Assembly (NCBI GenBank): GCA_036276235.1
Contig: DATBDZ010000429.1
Coordinates: 1-23,097, forward strand
Length of the DNA: 23,097 bases
Direction: 5' to 3'
Origin: JANWHF01 sp036276235
Lineage (GTDB): Bacteria; Planctomycetota; Phycisphaerae; Tepidisphaerales; Tepidisphaeraceae
The position numbers were made by a program, and so were the translations under genes. Positions within the stretch are counted from its first letter, which is position 1; the number at the start of each line of letters is the position of its first letter. Below are positions 7,988 through 13,947 of this stretch, one piece after another. Below the pieces are notes generated by a model that saw nothing but the letters and a program-made list of their open reading frames with translations, had not been told where the DNA came from and did no database searches.

Positions 7988-8743
7988 ATGTGCGCGTTGC
8001 GGCACGATAATCGGTTGCCGATAATCCGCCGATTGATTCGACGCATTCACATCCGCCAACTCCGGGTCGGCGAGCATCCGCTCGACGAAAGCGAAGCGCA
8101 TCACGCCCGCGACGTATTGCGGCTGCCCGACGGCGCATCAATCGAGCTATTTGATGATGCCGGCCAAAGCGCCGACGGCATCCTGATTCATCATGGCGCG
8201 CACGGGGCAACGGTTCGCGTCGGCGAGATCAGCGCGCAATCGGTGCCGCATTTTCAGTTGACAATTGCATCAGCCGTTCCGAAAGGGGAACGGGCCGATT
8301 GGATGGTGGAAAAGCTGAGCGAGCTAGGCGTGGTCGCGTTCATCCCGCTGGCGACAGCGCGCAGCGTCGTGCATCCGCAGGGCCAGGGCAAACGGCAGCG
8401 CTGGGAACGAATCGCCACCGAATCCGCCAAGCAATGTCGGCGAGTTGGAGTGATGCGGATCGAGCCACTGATGAATTTCGCGGATGTGGTGAAAGCGACC
8501 GAGGCAGGTTGGTTTCTCTCAACGGGCCAGTCCAAGCCGATATCGCAAGCGCTGCGCGATCTGAATCCAGCAGGATCGCTGACGCTGTTTGTCGGCCCGG
8601 AAGGGGGGTGGACGGAACCGGAGATCGAGACGTTTGACAGAAGGGGGCTGACCGCAGTCGCGCTGACGGCCACAATTCTGCGCGTCGAAACCGCCGCCAT
8701 CGCGGCGGCGGCCGTGGTCAGTACGGGAACGAATGAAAAATGA
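7988..8743 (+). CDS. rsmE: 16S rRNA (uracil-1498-N3)-methyltransferase, RsmE family
   Basis: A 251-residue SPOUT-fold methyltransferase. The N-terminal PUA-like part contains SEAHHARDVLRLPDGASIEL (about 35-54). The catalytic part has ASAVPKGERADWMVEKLSEL (about 93-112), ATARSVV and ESAKQCRRVGV. The SAM-binding knot follows: LFVGPEGGWTEPEIETF (about 198-214) and TATILRVETAAIAAAAVV (about 226-243). RsmE methylates N3 of U1498 in assembled 30S subunits using S-adenosylmethionine. The start is uncertain: ATG at 7988 is given, but TTG codons at 7997, 8015 and 8033 are in frame and the conserved region begins near RIHIRQL. The last residues NEK and the stop lie in an AT-rich hairpin repeat, so the C-terminus has been reshaped by that repeat. 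Confidence 0.92.
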   Translation: MCALRHDNRLPIIRRLIRRIHIRQLRVGEHPLDESEAHHARDVLRLPDGASIELFDDAGQSADGILIHHGAHGATVRVGEISAQSVPHFQLTIASAVPKGERADWMVEKLSELGVVAFIPLATARSVVHPQGQGKRQRWERIATESAKQCRRVGVMRIEPLMNFADVVKATEAGWFLSTGQSKPISQALRDLNPAGSLTLFVGPEGGWTEPEIETFDRRGLTAVALTATILRVETAAIAAAAVVSTGTNEK

Positions 8744-8817
8744 AAAGTGATAAATGAAAAATGTAAGGGCAAAGCCCCGGCATCCATTTTTCACTTTTCA
8801 TTTTGCATTTTTCATTC
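8731..8817. repeat. AT-rich inverted repeat overlapping the rsmE stop codon
   Basis: The left arm (8731-8763) has degenerate GAAAAAT units; the right arm (8785-8817) is its complement (CATTTTTCAC, CATTTTTCATTC). The central loop is about 21 nt and GC-rich (8764-8784). The rsmE TGA (8741-8743) lies inside the left arm. The layout, short tandem units in both arms of a hairpin, is the same as in the heptamer and octamer repeats although the sequence differs. Confidence 0.88.
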
Positions 8818-9087
8818 CGCGAGCCGGACTTCTCTTTACGCCGGCGACCCGCTCGTGCGCGACAATTTCGGCGACGAGTCTTGTCCCTCCTCCGGTACTC
8901 CGGGGGAGGGTTAGGGTGGGGGCCGATGGCGAACGACATTTGTTCTACACAACCCCCACCCCAGCCCTCCCCCGGAGTACCGGGGGAGGGAGAAATACCG
9001 GCCGCCTAAAGTGTGACACACCCGCGACCCGCCACTGCGGCTCGCGCCGCTTGACGCCCCCGCGGCGCGTGGCGACGATTCGGGCCC
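8744..9087. other. Gene-free spacer of about 344 nt, mostly repeats
   Basis: The spacer contains the right part of the AT-rich hairpin (to 8817), then a composite GC-rich palindrome (8885-8990). No credible short gene, RNA gene or strong promoter is visible in the remaining unique sequence (8818-8884 and 8991-9087). Confidence 0.7.
8885..8990. repeat. Composite GC-rich palindrome with two GAGTAC-apex hairpins
   Basis: Hairpin 8885-8910 (stem CCCTCCTCCGG with one wobble, loop TACT) and hairpin 8965-8990 (stem CCCTCCCCCGG, loop AGTA) are inverted relative to each other. A GGGTGGGGG/CCCCCACCC outer pairing (about 8914-8961) joins them. The hairpin is the same as the one inside dnaE2 at 2681-2708. 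Confidence 0.9.
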
Positions 9088-9801
9088 GTGAGCCAATATC
9101 CATCGCCGTATAATCCGCCGCCGTATTCGCAGCAAATGTATTACTACGGCTCGGGCGCCCAGGACCTGCTGGCGCCCGCGCGCCGTGCGAGCCTGCTGCT
9201 GATCGTGCTGGGGAGCATCACGATTCTTTTCGCGTTCTGCTTTGGCGGATCCTCGCTGATGATGGATCAGATCCTCGCGCAGGGCAAGATGCCGCCCGAG
9301 GCGATGAACAACATGACGCCGCAGCAAATGAAGCTGCTGATGCTCGTGATGGGGGTGGTGCTGCTGGTGGTCGGCGCGATCACCGTCCTCGTTGGGATCA
9401 TTGCCCGCCGCGGCACGCGCGGACCTGTCATCGCCGCTCTCACCGTGACGAGCCTCTTTGCCCTGTATTTGCTGGAAGAGGTCGTTCGCGCGATCGTGCT
9501 CGTGGCGCTGCAGGGCAATCCCACAGTTCTGCTGGGTGTCTGTGTCATCATCGTGCCCCTGGTGGCGTACGGCGTCGGCATCTTCTGGCTCATCCAGGCG
9601 CTTCGCGCCGCCGGCAAGATCGGCGTGGCACAGCAGCAGCAATATCAAATGCAAATGTGGCAGATGCAGCAGCAACAAGCCTGGCAGCAGGCGGGTGGGT
9701 ATGGATATGCGCTGCCCAATGCGCCGCAGGCCCCGCCGGCGCCCACACCGCCGCCTCCACCAGGTGACTCGCCGCAACAGCCGCCGCAGTCCCAACCGTA
9801 G
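9088..9801 (+). CDS. Hypothetical integral membrane protein with four predicted helices
   Basis: A 237-residue protein not recognised as a named family. A Tyr/Pro/Gln-rich N-terminus (about 1-30) precedes four hydrophobic segments: about 34-54 (LLLIVLGSITILFAF), 81-105 (LLMLVMGVVLLVVGAITVLV), 111-132 and 145-170. The C-terminal tail is low complexity: Gln/Met-rich (QQQQYQMQMWQMQQQQ, about 188-203), then Pro-rich (PPAPTPPPPPG). The low-complexity ends suggest cytoplasmic, disordered tails. GTG at 9088 is the likely start because it retains the Tyr/Pro N-terminus; ATG at 9136 is an alternative. No clear Shine-Dalgarno is seen at GTG. It stands alone between repeat-filled spacers. Confidence 0.7.
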   Translation: MSQYPSPYNPPPYSQQMYYYGSGAQDLLAPARRASLLLIVLGSITILFAFCFGGSSLMMDQILAQGKMPPEAMNNMTPQQMKLLMLVMGVVLLVVGAITVLVGIIARRGTRGPVIAALTVTSLFALYLLEEVVRAIVLVALQGNPTVLLGVCVIIVPLVAYGVGIFWLIQALRAAGKIGVAQQQQYQMQMWQMQQQQAWQQAGGYGYALPNAPQAPPAPTPPPPPGDSPQQPPQSQP

Positions 9802-9827
9802 CGAGAGCTAGACGTGGCATGGCGTCG

Positions 9828-10100
9828 TGTGGCACGGGCGTCCCGCCCGTGATTGGCGGTATGCCGCCGCTCTTCGCCAGAACACGGGCGTCCCGCCCAT
9901 GATTCTTCACCACGGAGGCACGGAGACACGGAGGCGCGCTTGTACTTCGACACGATAATGCGAAATAGGATGATTACTAATTTGTCGTTTGACTTTGAAT
10001 TCAAGCGCTGATTCGCCAAATGCTATTCGAACTTCGAGCGCGCCTCCGTGTCTCCGTGCCTCCGTGGTGAAGAATTCACGGGCGAGCCGCCCGTGCCACA
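9828..10100. repeat. CACGGGCG-type hairpins flanking the nested MITE-like element
   Basis: Left 9828-9851 and right 10077-10100 are 24-nt inverted copies with two mismatches. Each can form its own CACGGGCG/CGCCCGTG hairpin. A second partial left copy lies near 9891-9901. They bracket the AT-cored element at 9903-10074. Confidence 0.85.
9903..10074. mobile_element. MITE-like element with 38-bp perfect inverted arms and AT-rich core, copy 1
   Basis: Arms 9903-9940 and 10037-10074 are complementary over all 38 positions and contain the CACGGAGG unit three times. The 96-nt core (9941-10036) is much more AT-rich than its surroundings and encodes nothing. A second copy at 17303-17521 shares the arm ends and the first core bases but has a different core. 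No transposase is present, so this is at most a non-autonomous element. Confidence 0.8.
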
Positions 10101-10105
10101 TCGGT

Positions 10106-11200
10106 CTACGGCTTTTCAATCAAAAGCTCGCGCCGGAAATAATCCTGCCGCATGGCGGCTTTGGCCAGTTGCAGCGTTTCCTCGGCGACAGCGTTGGCAC
10201 GCTCGGTGCCGGCGCGGAGGATGTCCAGGACATCGTCGGGCCGCTGTTCGAATTGACGCCTTCGCGTGCGGATCGGCTCAAGCAACGCGTTGAGCACTTC
10301 GACGAGCTTGCGCTTGACGGCGACATCGCCGACCTTTCCCGTCTTGTACATTTCGCGGTGTTCGTTGACCCACGCAGCGTCGGCGTTGAACGTTTCGTGG
10401 AAGGCCCAGAGCGGGTTTTTTTCCGGGTCGGTTTCACCCGGATCGGTCGCGCGGATGCGCTTCGGATCGGTATACATCCCCATCACCTTTTTCTGCACGG
10501 CATCCGCATCATCCGCCAGAAAAATGGCGTTGTTCAGCGACTTGCTCATCTTCAGCAGATTGCCTTCCGAGCCGGGCGCGCCCAGACCCACGAGCCGCTT
10601 CACGCGGCCGAGCTTCGGCTCGATGATCGGGAACAAGCCGCCGACTTTTAGATAATCCTTGTCCTCGGTTTGCGGATCGACGCGGTTGTAGAGCTGGTTG
10701 AATTTCCGCGCCACCTCGCGCGTCAGCTCCAGGTGCGGCAACTGATCCTCGCCCACCGGCACCAATTGCGGCCGAAACGCCAGAATATCCGCGCACTGCC
10801 CGACGGCGTACATCGGAAAGCCGAACGGATATTTATCGCCAAGCTCCTTATCCTTGATCTCCTGCGCGAGCGTCGGATTGCGCATGACGCGGTTGAAGGG
10901 GATGAGCATCGCGAAGAAAAACGTCAGCTCATCGATCGCCGGCACTTCGCTCTGGATGAACATGGCGCTCTTCGCCGGATCGATCCCCACCGCCAGCCAA
11001 TCGGTGGCAATGTCGATCACGCTCTGGCGAATCTCGTCCGGCTTATCCGATCGAGTCGTAAAAGCATGCTTGTTGGCAATGAGGAAGAAGCATTCGTACT
11101 GATCCTGCAAAGCCAGCCGGTTTTCGACGCTGCCGACGTAATGGCCCAGATGAAGTTTGCCGGTAGGCGTGTCGCCGGTGAGGATGCGGGGTTTGGTCAT
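10106..11200 (-). CDS. trpS: Tryptophanyl-tRNA synthetase
   Basis: A 364-residue class I aminoacyl-tRNA synthetase, slightly longer than the common 330-340. The HIGH-like motif is TPTGKLHLGHYVGS (11-24). The KMSKS loop is intact in LLKMSKSLNNAIFL (215-228). Substrate-binding signatures include MLIPFNRVMRNPT, YAVGQCADILAF and LVPVGEDQLPHLELTREVAR. The enzyme charges tRNA-Trp with tryptophan in an ATP-dependent cytoplasmic reaction. The first ATG (11200) directly precedes the conserved motif and is the only reasonable start, yet no Shine-Dalgarno is visible. A GTTGTGG-type heptamer tract begins about 6 nt upstream. The gene ends in TAG immediately before a palindrome-filled spacer. Confidence 0.96.
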   Translation of the reverse strand: MTKPRILTGDTPTGKLHLGHYVGSVENRLALQDQYECFFLIANKHAFTTRSDKPDEIRQSVIDIATDWLAVGIDPAKSAMFIQSEVPAIDELTFFFAMLIPFNRVMRNPTLAQEIKDKELGDKYPFGFPMYAVGQCADILAFRPQLVPVGEDQLPHLELTREVARKFNQLYNRVDPQTEDKDYLKVGGLFPIIEPKLGRVKRLVGLGAPGSEGNLLKMSKSLNNAIFLADDADAVQKKVMGMYTDPKRIRATDPGETDPEKNPLWAFHETFNADAAWVNEHREMYKTGKVGDVAVKRKLVEVLNALLEPIRTRRRQFEQRPDDVLDILRAGTERANAVAEETLQLAKAAMRQDYFRRELLIEKP

Positions 11201-11206
11201 TTTGAT

Positions 11207-11512
11207 TGGTGGGTTGTGGGTTGTTGGTTGTGGGTTGTCGGAATTTATGGCGGTGTTGTCAATCCTACCCTGCCCGATCGACGATTCTGCCGATGCGAAA
11301 TCGACGTGCCGATGCTGCTTGCCCTTCGCGGAAGATCAAGGCGCTTGAATATCGCCGCGAAAAGTATCGAGTCGTCGAGCCTGATCGCGCGGATGATGAA
11401 TTGAGCAAAAGAAGAGGCTACCGATGGTCGCGCCGCTACGCGGGGCGGGGACAAGTTTTCCACCGGGTTGGATGCACGACACAACCCACAACCCACAACC
11501 GACCACCCACCC
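11207..11512. repeat. GTTGTGG-type heptamer inverted repeat with long spacer
   Basis: The left arm (11207-11240) has units GTTGTGG, GTTGTTG and GTTGTCG. The right arm (11478-11512) has the complement, CCCACAACCCACAACC-like. The spacer of about 237 nt (11241-11477) is unique sequence. The left arm lies in the trpS 5' flank. Confidence 0.85.
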
Positions 11513-11513
11513 A

Positions 11514-12093
11514 TAAAAAAATCACCCCGCCCCGCACGGCGAGTCGCGAGCTCGCCTGGCGGGCCGGGGTGAGGGATCGGACCGAATCTGTTGCGACCTG
11601 GCTCCGGGCCTGGGCCCGCCTCGGTCCGCTCAGCACGGTGCGTCTTCGTGAGGAGAGCGCATCGTACAGACGGTGGATCGCGGCTGTTTCCGCCGCGATC
11701 GCCAACCAACGGGTTGGCCTGGCGGTTTCCCGACTGGAAGGCCGTGGGTTTTCGCGGGCGTTTTGGGTCGTCGGCAAAGCCGCGCCCTGACGCCTTTTTC
11801 CCGGACTCTGTTCCTAGGATCGGACGCTTCTTGCAGTCGTTGCCGGCTGCTTGAGCGCCGTGAGTCCGACGGTTCGCGTATCGGAGGTCTCTCACCTCGC
11901 GGTGCGTTCCGCCACTGGCGGCGGCAATAGCCCGGATCGCGTTTCGGCGTTTTATCGCCGTCGTCGGGCGGCCCTGCCGCTGGCCGCCGACCCCGCCGTG
12001 CCCGCTCTTCGTTGCTTCGCACGGTCCATCTAAGGGTCGGTCTGTTTTCAGAGCCTTTTCCAATTCCGCCGGTCAGTTTCCTGCCCGACGGCG
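11514..12093 (-). ncRNA. Candidate large structured non-coding RNA, class unknown
   Basis: On the - strand a sigma70-like promoter (12100-12128) is followed by about 580 nt with many exact stems and ends in a GC hairpin plus T7. Stems (given as + strand pairs): 11578-11585/11621-11628, 11676-11684/11692-11700 (9 bp, 7-nt loop), 11701-11707/11712-11718 (7 bp, 4-nt loop), 11820-11825/11864-11869, 11945-11949/11956-11960, 11967-11973/11982-11988 (7 bp, 8-nt loop), and 11996-12001/12019-12024 nested in 11989-11993/12034-12038. Loops read on the - strand are often A-rich (GGAAACA, ATAAAA). I could not match it to RNase P RNA, tmRNA, SRP RNA or a T-box. GC-rich DNA yields chance stems, so this remains a candidate. 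Confidence 0.5.
11515..11572 (-). terminator. Rho-independent terminator-like hairpin
   Basis: Stem TCACCCCG (11522-11529) pairs with CGGGGTGA (11565-11572), and inner CGGCGAG/CTCGCC pairing extends it. On the - strand it is followed by seven T (11515-11521). Part of the stem (GGGCCGGGGTGAGGG) resembles the arm of the repeat at 6915-7051, so a repeat may have been co-opted. It would end a leftward transcript before trpS. Confidence 0.6.
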
Positions 12094-12099
12094 AAAGGA

Positions 12100-12128
12100 A
12101 ATATACGATTCATCGCGTGATTCGCCAA
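12100..12128 (-). promoter_or_regulatory. Sigma70-like promoter facing left
   Basis: Read on the - strand: -35 TTGGCG (12128-12123), a 17-nt spacer and -10 TATATT (12105-12100, five of six consensus bases). Predicted transcription start is near 12093. It drives the candidate structured RNA; no open frame with a plausible start follows. Confidence 0.55.
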
Positions 12129-12153
12129 AAGAATTCTGCAAGTAGAAAAAGAG

Positions 12154-12219
12154 TTATCCACCATGTGACGCAAGTCATGAAAGGACCGCAATTTCAGCGG
12201 TGGAAAACACGGTGGACAA
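12154..12219. promoter_or_regulatory. Three TTNTCCACC motifs upstream of the RNA promoter
   Basis: TTATCCACC (12154-12162, +), and GGTGGAAAA (12199-12207) and GGTGGACAA (12211-12219), which read TTTTCCACC and TTGTCCACC on the - strand. They lie 26-91 nt upstream of the -35 box. They resemble DnaA boxes but end in CACC instead of CACA. A TGAC-GCAA-GTCA dyad lies between them (near 12166-12177). A regulator is inferred, not shown. Confidence 0.35.
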
Positions 12220-12228
12220 ACTGGAGGA

Positions 12229-12312
12229 ACAGTTGCTAGTTGTTAGTTGCGCTCGGAGAAGCGATTTTATCCTCCAAGTGCAACTAGCAACTAACAACCA
12301 ACAACTAACAAC
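12229..12312. repeat. Heptamer hairpin repeat, copy 2
   Basis: Left arm GTTGCTA, GTTGTTA, GTTGC (12231-12251) and right arm with complementary CAACTAG/CAACTAA units (12281-12310). It abuts the stop codon of the 12313 gene and may cap its transcript. Confidence 0.88.
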
Positions 12313-13947
12313 TTATTTCTGCGTCGGCGTCGGCTGCAGCATCTTCACGGCTCCAACTTCCTGAAAGCTCTTCAGATCCGTCCAGAACGTTCCCTGTCCG
12401 GCGAAGATCAGGCGGAGCTCGGTGGGCTGGAAGTTTTTCGCGAAGATGTATTGGTTGTACGCCTGCGGCGAACCCAGTGCGTCGACCATCATCTTCGCGC
12501 CTTTGGCCTCGGCTTCGTTGCGCATGCGATCGACATCCGCCTTGGCCTTGCCGAGGATTTGCGTGCGCTGCGCTTCGAGCTGCGACACTTGCAGGTTGAT
12601 CGACGCGATCGCCAAATCGCGCTCGGCGCCGATCTCGGCGGCCTTCTTCTGGCTGTCGGCGGTGATGTTGGCCACCTTCACGCCCGTCTCACCGGCAACC
12701 GTTTGCTGCGCCACGTCCACCAGCTTGTCCGCCTGATCCAATTCCGCCTGCTTGGCAGCGGTTGCGGTTTTTTGCTGGTTGGTGATATTGCGCTCGACTT
12801 CGATATTCGCGCGCTGAATGGTCGCCAGCAGCCCGTTGGTGGCGTCGTTGCCGCTCTTGTCCTTGATCGAAATGCCGCGGATCAATGCAAGTAAAACCGA
12901 CACATGCCGCGATTGAACCTGTGCCGCCAGGGCCTGCGATAGATCATCTTGAAATCGCGAACGGCTCTGGCCTTGAATGAGTTCGACGGCGGTGTATTTG
13001 GAGCCTTCGTTCTGGCAGGCGGCCTTCATCGCCGGCGCGATGACATTCTGCTCGATGCGCTTGGTATCGCCGATCGTCGCGACAATCGAAGGCGTATCCG
13101 CCGGCGCGCGGCCCCAGACAACCGTGAAATCCGCCTGCACCTGATAGCCGTCCTGGCTGTAAAAATTGATGCCTGTATTTGTGTTGTGGTCGAGCGTGAT
13201 CTCATCATATCCAACCGGCATGATGGTGATTTTCGCCATCCGAGGATTGATGTAGTAGATGCCGGGTTGGAGGACATCCTGGAGAATCCCGCGATGTGTG
13301 ATACCGAGCGTAAGCCGGCTGGCGTCAAGGTTGGCCGGCTGTGTCGTTCGGATGAGCGGCGTGCTGGAAACGGGCACACCCAGCATCGTCCCACCCTCAA
13401 CGAGGCGCGTGACGACGCCGACGGACCCGGGCGGAACAATCACCGCGGGCACGAGATTCACTTCCTGGAATTTTGGATTGATCTTGTACGTGCCGGGCGT
13501 CAGAACCTCGGCTTGAATGCCGCGATATTCCTTGCCCAAAACTTCTTCACCCGGCGGCGGCGTCTTTCCCTGCTTCTGCGTTACCAGCCCAACCATGGGC
13601 GAGGTTGCAGGGTCCTTCAGCTTTCCGTTGGAATCCCAATCCCATTTCTCCGGATCGCCGGCGCTGATTTTCGTCAGCTCTACCTCTTCAACGTGATACT
13701 CGATCGGGTTGATGAAATATCGCCCCGGCCCGAGCACTTCCTGGCGCACACCCTTGTAATGATTTTGGTCCGGCGGGACGACGACCATATCCGCCGGCAG
13801 CGGATCGCCGAACTTGTTCATGACCAGCAGCGCGTGATTTTCATCGACGTAGACGCGCATGACGGTCCATTCAAACGCCTCGTACAGCAGGAAGATGCCG
13901 ACGACCAGAACCAGGGCAAGCTTGATCATATTTTGAACGCGGCTCAT
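12313..13947 (-). CDS. SPFH/Band-7 domain membrane protein (second of pair)
   Basis: A 544-residue protein with one N-terminal membrane helix (KLALVLVVGIFLLYEAF, about 9-25). A beta-rich region follows with three copies of a GI-x3-VL-x-PG-x-Y-x-INP motif: GVRQEVLGPGRYFINP (about 66-81), GIQAEVLTPGTYKINP (about 143-158) and GILQDVLQPGIYYINP (about 220-235). The SPFH core (about 235-370) contains YQVQADFTVVWGRAP. An Ala/Gln/Glu-rich coiled coil (about 370-490) contains NITADSQKKAAEIGAERDLA. Proteins of this group oligomerise into membrane-attached rings or cages. Its ATG overlaps the stop of the upstream gene (ATGA, 13944-13947), with Shine-Dalgarno GGAGGTG inside that gene, so the two are translationally coupled. 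The exact role is unknown; HflC-like pairing is an analogy only. Confidence 0.85.
   Translation of the reverse strand: MSRVQNMIKLALVLVVGIFLLYEAFEWTVMRVYVDENHALLVMNKFGDPLPADMVVVPPDQNHYKGVRQEVLGPGRYFINPIEYHVEEVELTKISAGDPEKWDWDSNGKLKDPATSPMVGLVTQKQGKTPPPGEEVLGKEYRGIQAEVLTPGTYKINPKFQEVNLVPAVIVPPGSVGVVTRLVEGGTMLGVPVSSTPLIRTTQPANLDASRLTLGITHRGILQDVLQPGIYYINPRMAKITIMPVGYDEITLDHNTNTGINFYSQDGYQVQADFTVVWGRAPADTPSIVATIGDTKRIEQNVIAPAMKAACQNEGSKYTAVELIQGQSRSRFQDDLSQALAAQVQSRHVSVLLALIRGISIKDKSGNDATNGLLATIQRANIEVERNITNQQKTATAAKQAELDQADKLVDVAQQTVAGETGVKVANITADSQKKAAEIGAERDLAIASINLQVSQLEAQRTQILGKAKADVDRMRNEAEAKGAKMMVDALGSPQAYNQYIFAKNFQPTELRLIFAGQGTFWTDLKSFQEVGAVKMLQPTPTQK

Larger units (their letters stand above)
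9802..10105. other. Gene-free spacer of about 304 nt filled by nested palindromes
   Basis: Nearly all of this convergent spacer between the membrane-protein gene and trpS is two repeat elements, one nested in the other (9828-10100 around 9903-10074). No small gene is seen. Confidence 0.8.
11201..12312. other. 1.1-kb region without a credible protein gene
   Basis: It lies between the trpS start and the stop of the downstream-facing SPFH gene. Open frames exist on both strands, but their products are Arg/Pro/Gly-rich, run through the repeats and show no domain. Contents: heptamer arms (11207-11240 and 11478-11512), terminator-like hairpin (11515-11572), self-complementary tract (to 12093), - strand promoter (12100-12128), CCACC/GGTGG motifs (12154-12219) and a heptamer hairpin (12229-12312). 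Confidence 0.75.

Noticed and set aside
11245..12063. A 272-codon open frame on the - strand (and a 194-codon frame on + at 11206-11790)
   Set aside because: The product is Arg/Gly/Pro-rich without domain or plausible start, runs through the terminator-like hairpin and heptamer arm, and overlapping long frames occur on both strands, as expected for GC-rich non-coding DNA.
11514..12093. T-box leader for trpS, RNase P RNA, tmRNA or SRP RNA
   Set aside because: The T-box core is absent (only a loose GGAACGCACCGCG) and the terminator is over 300 nt away from it. The GAGGAAAGTCCGGGC, tRNA-like and SRP-domain signatures expected for the others were not found on either strand.
12100..12220. Replication origin suggested by DnaA-box-like TTATCCACC
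   Set aside because: Only three imperfect boxes, all ending in CACC, no dnaA/dnaN/parAB neighbours and only a short AT-rich stretch. Kept as possible regulatory sites.
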